Below, one piece after another: positions 43,404 to 52,229 of a DNA stretch of 64,000 nt. Numbering within the stretch: the stretch's first letter is position 1; every line of letters begins with the position of its first letter. Source of the DNA: Candidatus Zixiibacteriota bacterium (GTDB taxonomy: Bacteria > Zixibacteria > MSB-5A5 > GN15 > JAAZOE01); contig JAGLON010000015.1 of assembly GCA_023138975.1 (NCBI GenBank), positions 79,102 through 143,101 on the forward strand, in the 5' to 3' direction. A program made the translations under genes and the position numbers. The notes beneath the pieces are model-generated. The model was not told the origin of the DNA, did no database searches, and saw only the letters and a program-made list of their open reading frames with translations.

Positions 43404-44306
43404 ATGAGTTTGGAAAAAGCTTCTTTTGAAAGAATTATTGAAAACCTCCATGATGGTTTGTATTTCGTAGATCGGAAGAGGGTCATAACATATTGGAATA
43501 AAGCTGCTGAACAGATTTCCGGATTTACATCTGATGAGGTTGTTGGCCATGGATGTTCTGATAATATACTCACCCATGTCGATAGTGATGGCAATAGTCT
43601 TTGTACTGGAGCGTGTCCTCTGGCCGCAACGATTGCTGATGGAAGGCCTCGCGAAGCAGAAGTGTATATGCATCACAAGGACGGTCACAGAATACCGGTC
43701 TCTATCCGAGTCAGTACGCTGACAGACTCAAAGGGCGAGACAATCGGAGGGATAGAGCTATTTACAGATATCAGCTATCAGGCGGCCAATGAATTGAGAG
43801 TTAAAGAACTTGAAAAACTGGCCCTACTTGATAATCTGACTAAACTGGCAAACAGAAATTATCTTGAGAAAGAAATCCAGAGCAGATTCGAGGAGAAAAA
43901 GCGTTTCAATATGCCGTTTGGTGTTTTGTTTATAGATATTGATCATTTCAAAAAAATTAATGATAGTTATGGTCATGTTGTGGGTGATGATGTCCTTAGA
44001 TTTATTGCCAAAACTTTTATTGCTAACGCCCGACCGTTTGATCTTTATGGACGCTGGGGCGGTGAAGAGTTTATTGGTATTATACGGAACATAAGCAGCA
44101 GGGAGCTGGAGTCATTGGGCAACAGGATTCGCTTAATGGTAGAACACTCATATATAATGCATGAAAATGAAAAAGTATATGTGACAATTTCTATTGGAGC
44201 TACTCTCGTTAGCGAAAAAGACACGATTGACAGTCTGATAAAAAGAGCGGATACTCTTTTATATAAGAGTAAAGCAGCCGGAAGAAATTGTCTATCAATC
44301 GATTGA
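43404..44306 (+). CDS. PAS-GGDEF diguanylate cyclase
   Basis: 300 residues. An N-terminal PAS domain (about 5-130, YWNKAAEQISGFTSDEVVG) has a cysteine pair in SLCTGACPL. A short helix leads to a GGDEF domain with LDNLTKLANRNYLE and the active-site loop RWGGEEF. The inhibitory I-site RxxD (RPFD) is present five residues before it, so product feedback is expected. There is no membrane segment, so it is cytoplasmic. The PAS ligand is unknown; the cysteines could bind a metal or sense redox. Confidence 0.9.
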   Translation: MSLEKASFERIIENLHDGLYFVDRKRVITYWNKAAEQISGFTSDEVVGHGCSDNILTHVDSDGNSLCTGACPLAATIADGRPREAEVYMHHKDGHRIPVSIRVSTLTDSKGETIGGIELFTDISYQAANELRVKELEKLALLDNLTKLANRNYLEKEIQSRFEEKKRFNMPFGVLFIDIDHFKKINDSYGHVVGDDVLRFIAKTFIANARPFDLYGRWGGEEFIGIIRNISSRELESLGNRIRLMVEHSYIMHENEKVYVTISIGATLVSEKDTIDSLIKRADTLLYKSKAAGRNCLSID

Positions 44307-44356
44307 TAAACTCCTGATTGCGCAAGCTCGTAATTATAGGATCATATCCAATACCG

Positions 44357-44418
44357 GTGTCCTAAAATAAAATTCCTTGTAATATATACCCTGTTAATGA
44401 TTTACAGCAAATTGGCTT
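44357..44418 (+). repeat. 62-bp interspersed element, copy E2
   Basis: Starts GTGTCCTAAAATAAAATTCC and ends CAAATTGGCTT. Partner of 38625-38686 in the opposite orientation, 54 of 62 positions equal by eye. Confidence 0.75.
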
Positions 44419-44663
44419 CACCCGTCTTCGACGAGTACCTTGTGGATCGTCACTTTTTAAAGTTTTTTTGCTATTGTTGTCAGGCAATGACTTAGGTTGC
44501 TATCAATTTTCTTTTTTACTGATGGTATAGCGGTTTCTCCATTACAAAATATATTTATCTACTAAAAAGGAGTTTATCGAAATCAGGGGTAAGGTTGTGG
44601 CAAAAATGTAACAGGTTGTAAACAATCAACGGCCTTAGTCCATTCAGTCAATACAATTAAACT

Positions 44664-44700
44664 AACCACCCCCAACCCCCTCCTTGGTAAGGAGGGGGAT
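44664..44700. repeat. CCCCCTCC hairpin repeat, copy C1
   Basis: AACCACCCCCAACCCCCTCC is followed by TTGGTAAGGAGGGGGAT, a stem of about 10 bp. It is nearly identical to 57022-57059. Confidence 0.7.
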
Positions 44701-44719
44701 AAGAAATACCGCCGGGCCG

Positions 44720-44745
44720 GAAGACTTCATGCGGCCTTTGGTCCA
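44720..44745 (-). repeat. Dispersed motif (CCTCATGAGG family), copy 4
   Basis: A degenerate copy, with GACTTCATGCGGCCTTTGG on the plus strand, preceded by GGGCCGG as in the RAYT-type REPs. Confidence 0.5.
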
Positions 44746-44786
44746 CCGCAAGCGAGCATGTTGAAAAAACTAACATCGTCATAGCG

Positions 44787-44822
44787 AGGAGCGTTAGCGA
44801 CGTGGCTATCTGCTTGCTATTA
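44787..44822 (+). repeat. GTCATNGCGAG-type interspersed palindrome
   Basis: GTCATAGCGAGGAGCGTTAG is followed by CGACGTGGCTATCTGC. The form GTCATTGCGAGGAGCG..GCGACGTGGCAATCT is familiar as an intergenic repeat in many bacterial lineages. Confidence 0.55.
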
Positions 44823-44969
44823 ATTGGCATAGCGGACACATTACGGGTTACAACAAAGCCTTTTTAACCTTTTTCAACAAGCCCAAGCGGATGGGCCACC
44901 CGGTCTTGTAGATTCCTGAATGCCCTGCTTTGTAGGTTGATGTTTGTAATTATAGTATAGTCCCCTCTG

Positions 44970-45014
44970 GATTCCCGACTCGTCCGGCTAGCGCGCGGAC
45001 TCTCGGGAATGACG
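44970..45014. repeat. GGATTCCCG...CGGGAATGAC palindrome
   Basis: GGATTCCCGA at the left and TCGGGAATGAC at the right enclose a second inner stem (CGTCCG/CGCGGAC). Similar to the widespread GTCATTCCCGC...GCGGGAATCC repeats. Confidence 0.5.
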
Positions 45015-45436
45015 GCGGAAGGATATAATACTGGTGTATTCATGGTTTATTTCATGTTGGTAGTGAAAGTGTATGTTGTGGGCGATGGGACGTTTGTTGC
45101 TCATAAAGTAAGAAAATAATGAAAAATGCAAAAGAAAGTGGATACCTCTGACAGAATTTGTCAGAAGTAAATAGATTAATACTTGACAATTTTTATAGTA
45201 TATAGCAGTTTTATAAAGCGCAACGAGAGGGTGAGTATCGGGTCAACAAACGTCTCACATTCGAGTCAAACATAAAGTTATTATAATTTAGATATGACTG
45301 GAATAAATTGTCGCTTGGGCGGTATAACTTATAAGGATGTGATGCTATAAATCTCAACTAAGCAGTGATTTAACCTTGATTCAAGTATTGGATTAGATAA
45401 TTCGGGACTTGAGAACTATCAAAGGAAGGAAGAAAT

Positions 45437-46279
45437 ATGCGACAAATTGGAAAAGCATTTGTTTGGGGTTTGACACTACTTATATGCATGCTACTTGTAA
45501 GTGCAAGTATGGCATCAAAAATGAGAAGAACAAGACATTTCGAATTATCATTAACGCCAGTTGTACCATTAGCAAAGAATGCACCAGTTTCTCTAGATTT
45601 TTCATTTGAACTTAAACCTAAATATTCACATCGTGCAGGTGATACCGGATCAGTTGCAATCACCGTACTTTCATATAGAGATCAAACGGACACGATCAGC
45701 TCTGAATTCTATCAAATTAATTATGACAGTAAACACACTTTTGGAGGTACATTGCATTTTACACCTCCAGATATAGATGTGGTTGAGATACGGTTTAGAA
45801 TAAAGTGCGGAACAATAACAAGTCGGGACTCTCGCTATATTATTTATAGGGATGATTCTATTGAGCTTATTGATATCGCTGACACTAAAGGAAATCCATT
45901 TCCCAAACAAAAAAGTAAAAAAGTGATTAATCAAAAAGAACTGTATCGACTATCACGAGGCGAACTAACAAAAGAGCAATTACAGATAGAGTATGACATT
46001 GCAATTTGCATTCGTGATTCTAAAGAGAGAGCTATTGTAGAAAAAATAATCGGACCAATTCCAGATTCCTGTCTATATGATATAGTAAGCCATGTTTATA
46101 AGATAAGAACTACTCACGAGAAAGGCTTTGACATTGGGGAACAGGGGATAGAATGCGACTTTATTTATCCGATCATAAATAAATATCCTAAAAATGAAGT
46201 AAATGACAATGATTCACAGAGTGCCTTACCAAGTTTATTGGCACCTCAAGCATCCCGAGCTATTGCGAAAATCTCTTGA
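45437..46279 (+). CDS. Exported protein of unknown function, tandem paralogue A
   Basis: 280 residues with a signal peptide (ending SASMAS). A beta-rich first half (LSLTPVVPLAKNAPVSLDFSFELK) is followed by a helical region with LTKEQLQIEYDIAICIRDSKERAIVEKIIGPIPDS. The second protein at 46385 has the same plan and matching blocks. The leader AAAGGAAGAAATATGCGACAA is shared by both genes. AT-rich. Family not recognised. Confidence 0.6.
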   Translation: MRQIGKAFVWGLTLLICMLLVSASMASKMRRTRHFELSLTPVVPLAKNAPVSLDFSFELKPKYSHRAGDTGSVAITVLSYRDQTDTISSEFYQINYDSKHTFGGTLHFTPPDIDVVEIRFRIKCGTITSRDSRYIIYRDDSIELIDIADTKGNPFPKQKSKKVINQKELYRLSRGELTKEQLQIEYDIAICIRDSKERAIVEKIIGPIPDSCLYDIVSHVYKIRTTHEKGFDIGEQGIECDFIYPIINKYPKNEVNDNDSQSALPSLLAPQASRAIAKIS

Positions 46280-46384
46280 AGGTGTAACCGTGCTTTACAG
46301 CACATACTGGGTGATGATATTTCAAATAATAGTTTGGAGCATAATAAACTGAGTTATGACTAATTTTTAAAGAAAGGAAGAAAT

Positions 46385-47170
46385 ATGCGACAAACAGTAA
46401 AAACAGTTATGGTGGGGCTGACCATTTTGATTTGTCTCTTTACAACTGATGTGTGGAGTACAATGGATGACAACATTCCGCAACACTTTAATGTGAATGT
46501 GGAATCTATTACTCCATTAGTTACGGATGCACCTGTTACATTCAGATTAAGTTATGAACTAAAGGAAGGGTATGAGCGTCAGGTTGGAGAAATAGGCGAT
46601 GTAAAAATATGCCTGTTCCAGAGTGGAACTGCCGATACACTTGCCAGTTATGATTGGATTGTACAACATGATAAGTTTTATTCTCATTCGGTGGAATTCG
46701 ATCTGATAATACCAGATAACAATTTGTTTATATTAAGAATTGATATCGAATCCGGAAAAACTGGGTACTATGGAGGTTACTACATAGCTTCTACCGGCAA
46801 TATGATTCAAGTTACAACCAATCGTAAGGAAATAGTAAACTTACCGCAAAAGAAACCGGCTCCAATTAAGGAAACGACCGATATTCCTTTTGATAAATTA
46901 ACGAACGAGCAAAAGCAGCTACGGTTTAAGTTTGGTGTTGATTTGAGCAAACCAGAATACCGAGAGTTTGTAGAGAAACTTGTTGGTCCGGTACCGGAGA
47001 CCAGTCTTGGCAAAGCCAAAAGACAGGCATATGAAATTGAAACAACTCTTGAGAATGCAAAGAAAATTGCCGAGCAGGGAATTGAGATAGACTTTGTAGA
47101 AAAGCGGCCCCGGTGGAGATATAATAGTGAAAAAGAAGAATATGATCTAATTCGCGATACCAGTCAGTAG
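46385..47170 (+). CDS. Exported protein of unknown function, tandem paralogue B
   Basis: 261 residues with a signal peptide (ending TTDVWST). A beta-rich first half (VESITPLVTDAPVTFRLSYELK) is followed by LTNEQKQLRFKFGVDLSKPEYREFVEKLVGPVPETS, aligning with paralogue A. Similarity is moderate, so the duplication is not recent. The conserved EKxxGPxP block near the helical part may be the functional signature. Ends at a repeat-type terminator. Confidence 0.6.
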   Translation: MRQTVKTVMVGLTILICLFTTDVWSTMDDNIPQHFNVNVESITPLVTDAPVTFRLSYELKEGYERQVGEIGDVKICLFQSGTADTLASYDWIVQHDKFYSHSVEFDLIIPDNNLFILRIDIESGKTGYYGGYYIASTGNMIQVTTNRKEIVNLPQKKPAPIKETTDIPFDKLTNEQKQLRFKFGVDLSKPEYREFVEKLVGPVPETSLGKAKRQAYEIETTLENAKKIAEQGIEIDFVEKRPRWRYNSEKEEYDLIRDTSQ

Positions 47171-47173
47171 GTT

Positions 47174-47191
47174 AGGTTCCCATAGGAACCT
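47174..47191 (+). other. Short hairpin after paralogue B
   Basis: AGGTTCC-CATA-GGAACCT, a 7-bp (mostly) stem directly after the stop codon, without a T run. It stacks in front of the terminator at 47195. Confidence 0.45.
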
Positions 47192-47194
47192 GAC

Positions 47195-47220
47195 ATTGCC
47201 AACCATTGGTTGGCAATTTT
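47195..47220 (+). terminator. Terminator of the secreted pair
   Basis: ATTGCCAACC pairs with GGTTGGCAAT around a 3-base loop, ending in four T. Confidence 0.75.
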
Positions 47221-47359
47221 CCCCTTTACTCCCCGAAATTATCAGTAAACTTTAAAACATTATGAACACCCCAATCATCTCATATTAATATCTTGAGATA
47301 GCGACAGTCCTATAGTCCTTCGCAATGGTCGAGAGGATAGGGATAGATTTGTGACTACC

Positions 47360-47387
47360 CTCTCGGGCCGGAAGACCCGGCCCCTAC
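47360..47387 (-). repeat. Free-standing REP palindrome of the RAYT type
   Basis: 28 nt on the minus strand: GTAG, arm GGGCCGGG, loop TCT, arm TCCGGCCC (one G-T pair), tail GAGAG. It has the same length and layout as the RAYT-linked REPs but lies 18 kb from the nearest RAYT. Confidence 0.8.
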
Positions 47388-47420
47388 AGAAGACAATTAT
47401 TCAATTATTAGATTAGTATC

Positions 47421-47984
47421 TTACCGGGTTTTGATTTTGCCGGCGAGGAGGGTGTCGCGCACGATGGAAATCTGTTTTTCAAACTCTATTGCTTTCTCGG
47501 GGGCGTAAGGTTTTATCGGGACGGCGAGGATTCCACCCCGACCGCCTCGAGCGTATTCCACATGAAAATAATACTGACGCTTGAGCAGGTAATAGAGTCC
47601 GTGCATAGCGCCAATTAAGACTACCATTCCACTGACCCACATAAAAAACTTAGATTCCAGGAAGAGGGCGAAAACCATGACAATCAAAGCGATAAAGATA
47701 TACGCGATAATCAACATGAGAACCCAACTGGGTTTGCTTTTATGGATTTTGGTATTGATTATATCTTTGACAAAGATAGTCTCGTCAGTAGAATAGAGAT
47801 AGGGCAGTTCGTTTTCATCAAGCATATAGACTTTGCCGAGAAGGTATAACCTCCGGTCGGACAAAACCATAGCTGTTTCGGAGACGCGCCCCTGAATCGC
47901 GGCAGCGGCAAAACTTTCTTCGAGAACATCCTGGATTTTTTCTTCGGGATTATGGAGAATTTCTAAGTATTTTTTCTTATCCAC
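47421..47984 (-). CDS. Membrane protein of unknown function
   Basis: 187 residues from GTG 47984. A soluble N-terminal part with SETAMVLSDRRLYLLGKVYM resembles a PH-like domain. Two membrane helices follow (LMLIIAYIFIALIVMVFAL and FMWVSGMVVLIGAMHGLYYL), then a short soluble end. GTG 47984 (VDKKKYLEIL) fits a GGGGAG site; the longer reading frame from 48017 adds eleven residues without support. Family not recognised. Confidence 0.6.
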   Translation of the reverse strand: MDKKKYLEILHNPEEKIQDVLEESFAAAAIQGRVSETAMVLSDRRLYLLGKVYMLDENELPYLYSTDETIFVKDIINTKIHKSKPSWVLMLIIAYIFIALIVMVFALFLESKFFMWVSGMVVLIGAMHGLYYLLKRQYYFHVEYARGGRGGILAVPIKPYAPEKAIEFEKQISIVRDTLLAGKIKTR

Positions 47985-48148
47985 GCGGTCTCCCCTCAAG
48001 ATGCGATGACTGGACAATCCTGAACCATTAGTATAAGATATACATTTTTAATGTCAAGAGGATGACGGGGGTGAAAAAATCATAATATTCTACTTGGAGA
48101 AGTTTTATGATTTCCCGTATGTTATGAGATTCAGCCAAGGAGGTAACA

Positions 48149-49507
48149 TTGAAAAAGGCTCCGTTAATGAAATCAACTTCGGGAATAAGGGGGATAGTCG
48201 GATTATCTCTCCATCCTGAGAATATTGTACATTATGCCGCCGCATTCGGACGGTTTTTGAAACAGGGAAAAGTTGTTGTCGGGCGCGACAGTCGTCCGTC
48301 GGGAGAATATTACTCTCAATTGATATGCGCGACTCTGGCCATGATCGGATGTGATGTTGTCGATGTTGGAATCGTTCCGACGCCGACGGTAGAATTGGCG
48401 GTGACGCATCATAAGGCGGCGGGAGGAATCGCGATAACCGCCAGTCACAATCCTTTGGAGTGGAACGCCCTGAAGTTTTTCAGTTCGCTGGGTGAGTTCA
48501 TCACGAAGGCACAGTATAATCAATTAGAGAAAATCGCCTCGGGCAAACCGATTCCGTTTGTGACCTATGACAAAATAGGCTCCATAAAGAAAGATGATAA
48601 ATCTATCGACAGGCATATCGCATCGGTTTTGAAATTGAAATCAATACCGGTCCCAAAAATTCGCAAAGCTAAATTGAAAGTTGTGGTTGATGCCATTAAT
48701 GGCGCAGGTTCTGAAGCTCTGCCGGACATGCTGGAAAAGATTGGCGTTGAGGTCGTTCGCCTCAATTGCAAAAATGATGGGGATTTCTTCCGTAAACCGG
48801 AACCGGTGGCGGAGAATCTGACTCAATTAGGTCGAATGGTAAAACGGCATAAAGCTGATGCCGGATTGGCCTGCGATCCCGATGCGGACAGGCTGGCGTT
48901 AGTCGACGAAAAGGGTCGTCCGATTGGCGAGGAGTTAACGCTGACTCTGGCGGTGGCGTATTATCTGTTAAGTCATAAAGGAACGGTCGCGATCAATATG
49001 TCAACTTCACGGGCTACGGCCGATGTGGCTCGCATGAGCGGCAGTAAAGTGTATTTGAGTCCGGTTGGCGAGGCTAATGTTATTGCGGAGATGCGCAAGC
49101 GTAAATCGGTTATTGGTGGAGAAGGCAACGGCGGGGTGATTTTACCGGAATCTCATTATGGAAGGGATGCCTTAGTGGCCGCCGGGTTGGTATTGGCTTA
49201 TATGGCGAAGACGAAAAAGCTATTGTCCGAATTAGCCGGAACCATTCCTTTATATATTAATATAAAGAAGAAAGCTCCACTTCCGGCGGGATTTGAACGT
49301 AAGATATTACAGGTGGAGAAAAGGGTTACTGCCGAATTCGGAAAAATTAAGATTGACCGGCGCGACGGCCTTCGTTTTGATCTTGAAGAAGGCTGGATTC
49401 AAGTTCGTAAATCAAATACCGAACCTATATATAGGTTGATCGTTGAAGCGCGCTCCCAGCAATTAGCTGGTAAATTTGTGTCTCTGGTGCAGAAAATACT
49501 TAAATAA
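48149..49507 (+). CDS. glmM: Phosphoglucosamine mutase / phosphohexomutase
   Basis: 452-residue alpha-D-phosphohexomutase. The active-site serine is Ser99 in TASHNP, the metal site is DPDADR, the sugar loop is GGEGNGG and the phosphate loop is RKSNTEP. Being directly before glmS (12 bp), it most likely converts GlcN-6-P to GlcN-1-P. Phosphomannomutase activity cannot be excluded, as the length suits archaeal-type mutases. The start is TTG 48149 after AAGGAGGT. Confidence 0.85.
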   Translation: MKKAPLMKSTSGIRGIVGLSLHPENIVHYAAAFGRFLKQGKVVVGRDSRPSGEYYSQLICATLAMIGCDVVDVGIVPTPTVELAVTHHKAAGGIAITASHNPLEWNALKFFSSLGEFITKAQYNQLEKIASGKPIPFVTYDKIGSIKKDDKSIDRHIASVLKLKSIPVPKIRKAKLKVVVDAINGAGSEALPDMLEKIGVEVVRLNCKNDGDFFRKPEPVAENLTQLGRMVKRHKADAGLACDPDADRLALVDEKGRPIGEELTLTLAVAYYLLSHKGTVAINMSTSRATADVARMSGSKVYLSPVGEANVIAEMRKRKSVIGGEGNGGVILPESHYGRDALVAAGLVLAYMAKTKKLLSELAGTIPLYINIKKKAPLPAGFERKILQVEKRVTAEFGKIKIDRRDGLRFDLEEGWIQVRKSNTEPIYRLIVEARSQQLAGKFVSLVQKILK

Positions 49508-49519
49508 AGGCTCTCTTTT

Positions 49520-51346
49520 ATGTGCGGAATCGTCGGGTATATTGGTTACAGGAAGGCTACTCCCATATTGATAGACGGACTAAGGCGGCTGGAGTATCGC
49601 GGATATGATTCGGCTGGAATCGCCCTGATAGAAAAGGGAGGGTTGATGCATGAAAAGTCGGCGGGCAAGGTCGTGGCTCTTGAGAAACAACTTGAGAATC
49701 GGACTTTTACCAGTCATGTTGGAATTGCTCATACCCGTTGGGCAACGCATGGTGAACCGTCGAATCTTAACGCTCATCCCCAGCTTGACAACAGCGGCAA
49801 TATCGCGGTTGTTCATAACGGAATAATTGAAAACTATCGTACCCTCCGTAAAGCTCTCGAAAGTGACGGTTATGAAATTGTTTCCGAAACCGATACAGAG
49901 ATTCTCGCGCACTTAATCAGTCATTATTATAATGGTGATATCACTGAGGCAGTGCGATTGGCTTTATCTCAAGTTGAAGGCACATATGCTATTGCCGTAG
50001 TTGACTCCCGCACGCCGGATAAAATAATCGCGGCTCGAAGCGGCGCTCCGCTTCTTATCGGACAGGGTGAGGAAGAAAACTTTATAGCTTCAGATGCCGC
50101 TGCCGTTTTGAGCTATACTAAGAAAGTTGTGTATATCGAGGATAAAGAAGTCGTTACAGTATCTGCGGATAGCTATCATATTTCAACGGTCGAGAATGAA
50201 GAAATATCCCGCAAGGCCGAGGAAATCGGATGGTCGCTGGATATGATAGAAAAAGCCGGGCATGATTATTTCATGCATAAAGAAATCCACGAGCAGCCGG
50301 ATATTTTGCGCAACGCCATGCGGGGAAGGCTCAATTTTGAGGAAGGTACCGCTCGGCTAAGAGGTTTAACCGATCATCTTAGTGATTTATCCAAAATCAA
50401 GCGGGTAATTATTATCGCCTGCGGGACATCCTGGCATGCGGGTCTGATAGGTGAATATTTAATAGAGGAATACGCGGGAATACCGGTAGAAGTCGAGTAT
50501 GCTTCGGAGTTTCGGTATCGTTCGCCGATTATTGACGAAGGAACAATGGTACTGGTTATATCTCAATCCGGAGAAACCGCTGATACTCTGGCGGCGATGC
50601 GAGAGGCGCAGCGAAAGGGAGCTAAAGCTCTCGGTATCGTCAATGTCATCGGGTCAACAATCGCTCGTGAATCTGATGGCGGTGTCTATATTCATGCCGG
50701 TCCGGAAATCGGGGTAGCTTCTACCAAAGCGTTTACCTCTCAAATTGTCGTATTATCTCTGATAACAATCCTGTTAGGGCGGATGCGTAATATTTCGGTG
50801 AACAAGGGCATGGAAATGATAAGCGCCCTTGAGGAAATTCCGGCAAAGATTCAGAAAATTCTCGATTCCGAGAATGAAATAAAAAAGATAGCTGAGATGT
50901 ATTACCGCAATGCTAATTTCTTATATCTTGGGCGGGGAGTGAATTTCCCGGTGGCGCTTGAAGGGGCGTTAAAGCTTAAGGAAATTTCATATATCCATGC
51001 CGAGGGGTATCCGGCGGCGGAAATGAAGCACGGGCCGATTGCGCTGATAGATGAAAAAATGCCGGTCGTGGTTATTGCGACAAAGGATTCTATTTATAAT
51101 AAAGTGATGTCTAATATCGCTCAGGTTCGGGCGCGTAATGGCCGGGTCATCGCCATCGCTACCGAAGGGGATACTGAAATCGCTGACAAGGTTAACCATG
51201 TGATATATATTCCGGAAACAAAGGATTGTTTCACGCCTCTTCTGGCGGTTATTCCGCTACAGTTACTGGCCTATCATATGGCAGTTTTGCGCGAATGTAA
51301 TGTGGATCAACCGCGTAACCTGGCAAAATCGGTGACAGTTGAATAA
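49520..51346 (+). CDS. glmS: Glucosamine-6-phosphate synthase GlmS
   Basis: 608-residue glutamine:fructose-6-P aminotransferase. The N-terminal nucleophile is Cys2 in MCGIVGYIG, and the glutaminase blocks are LRRLEYRGYDSAG and THTRWATHG-like. Two SIS domains include CGTSWHAG and SQSGETADT, and the end is DQPRNLAKSVTVE. No glmS ribozyme is seen in the 12-bp spacer. With the preceding mutase it supplies UDP-GlcNAc precursors for cell wall and LPS. Confidence 0.97.
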   Translation: MCGIVGYIGYRKATPILIDGLRRLEYRGYDSAGIALIEKGGLMHEKSAGKVVALEKQLENRTFTSHVGIAHTRWATHGEPSNLNAHPQLDNSGNIAVVHNGIIENYRTLRKALESDGYEIVSETDTEILAHLISHYYNGDITEAVRLALSQVEGTYAIAVVDSRTPDKIIAARSGAPLLIGQGEEENFIASDAAAVLSYTKKVVYIEDKEVVTVSADSYHISTVENEEISRKAEEIGWSLDMIEKAGHDYFMHKEIHEQPDILRNAMRGRLNFEEGTARLRGLTDHLSDLSKIKRVIIIACGTSWHAGLIGEYLIEEYAGIPVEVEYASEFRYRSPIIDEGTMVLVISQSGETADTLAAMREAQRKGAKALGIVNVIGSTIARESDGGVYIHAGPEIGVASTKAFTSQIVVLSLITILLGRMRNISVNKGMEMISALEEIPAKIQKILDSENEIKKIAEMYYRNANFLYLGRGVNFPVALEGALKLKEISYIHAEGYPAAEMKHGPIALIDEKMPVVVIATKDSIYNKVMSNIAQVRARNGRVIAIATEGDTEIADKVNHVIYIPETKDCFTPLLAVIPLQLLAYHMAVLRECNVDQPRNLAKSVTVE

Positions 51347-51352
51347 ATTATT

Positions 51353-51381
51353 AAACCGATGTTAGCGCATCGGTTTTTTTT
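51353..51381 (+). terminator. Terminator of the glmM-glmS operon
   Basis: AAACCGATG pairs with CATCGGTTT over a 6-base loop and runs into eight T. Confidence 0.9.
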
Positions 51382-51398
51382 ATAATGAAAAATTTATT

Positions 51399-52226
51399 GT
51401 GATAAAAAACAGCTTCAAAGACCACATCATTTTCCTTTTTTTATTGTGTATTAGCTGTTCGTTTGCTTCCGCTGGCGATTGGCAAACTATTGAAAAAGGT
51501 TTTGAAATCGCCTGGTTTGCCAGTGGTGATTCGTCGGAAGAAGATTCCATGATCACCGTGGTGCGGGTAAATCCGAAGCAGTACGAGTTGATTTTTTGTT
51601 CTGTGTCAGACTCCGGTGACTCGGAGAACCTGACAACCCGCCAATGGTGCGAGCAGGAAGGTCTTTTGCTGGCGATAAACGGGGGAATGTTCGACACAGA
51701 TTATAAGACGCATATAGGTTTTATGAAATCGGGTGAGATTATTAATAGCAAACGACGGAATAAGTACAAATCAGCCTTAGCTATTAATTCTATAGAGGCC
51801 GAACAGCAGGCATTTAAGATTTATGATTTGGACTCAGATAGCCTCGACTCCATTATTTCTAAGTATGATTATGTCATGCAGAACCTGAGACTGATAAAAC
51901 GAGACCTGGAGAACCGCTGGTCACCGAAGAAGACAAGAAAATGGACCGAGGCGGCATTGGCTGAGGATTCGGCGGGGAACGCGTTGTTTATTATTTGCCG
52001 GAAGTCGATGACGATGTATGATTTTAATGAGCGTATCTTGTCATTACCTCTTGGGATTGTCGCGGCACAGCATCTGGAAGGGGGAGTCCAGACTCAGATG
52101 TATATTCGATTTGGTGAATTCAAGCTTGGTTTGTCAGGCGGGTTTGAATCACGGATGATGAACGGCACCGGCGGAGATTTCTTATTTAAACTTCCGCATG
52201 TTATTGGCGTCAGGAAAGTAGAGTAA
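51399..52226 (+). CDS. Phosphodiester-glycosidase-like exported protein
   Basis: 275 residues starting at GTG 51399, with a signal peptide (ending SCSFASA). The family block INGGMFDTDYKTHIGFMKSGEI matches the NAGPA/DUF2233 fold, which in characterised members removes GlcNAc caps or cleaves related glycosides. The pattern HLEGGVQTQMYIRFG near the end is also typical. It is probably periplasmic. Its place right after glmS is suggestive, but a terminator lies between them. Confidence 0.78.
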   Translation: MIKNSFKDHIIFLFLLCISCSFASAGDWQTIEKGFEIAWFASGDSSEEDSMITVVRVNPKQYELIFCSVSDSGDSENLTTRQWCEQEGLLLAINGGMFDTDYKTHIGFMKSGEIINSKRRNKYKSALAINSIEAEQQAFKIYDLDSDSLDSIISKYDYVMQNLRLIKRDLENRWSPKKTRKWTEAALAEDSAGNALFIICRKSMTMYDFNERILSLPLGIVAAQHLEGGVQTQMYIRFGEFKLGLSGGFESRMMNGTGGDFLFKLPHVIGVRKVE

Positions 52227-52229
52227 TTC

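Larger units (their letters stand above)
44307..45436. other. 1.1-kb gene-free repeat cluster
   Basis: Holds, in order, element E2 (44357), a CCCCCTCC hairpin (44664), a CCTCATGAGG-family copy (44720), a GTCATAGCGAG element (44787), a pair TGTTGAAAAA...TTTTTCAACA (44758-44885) and a GGATTCCC...GGGAATGAC palindrome (44970). The last 300 bp are AT-rich leader for the secreted pair. A 60-codon ORF on the minus strand is an artefact of the hairpins. Confidence 0.55.

Noticed and set aside
44657..44839. A 60-codon minus-strand ORF with a signal-peptide-like start
   Set aside because: Made from the CCCCCTCC hairpin and the CCTCATGAGG copy; no ribosome-binding site.
49508..49519. glmS ribozyme
   Set aside because: Only 12 bp separate the mutase and glmS, far too short.
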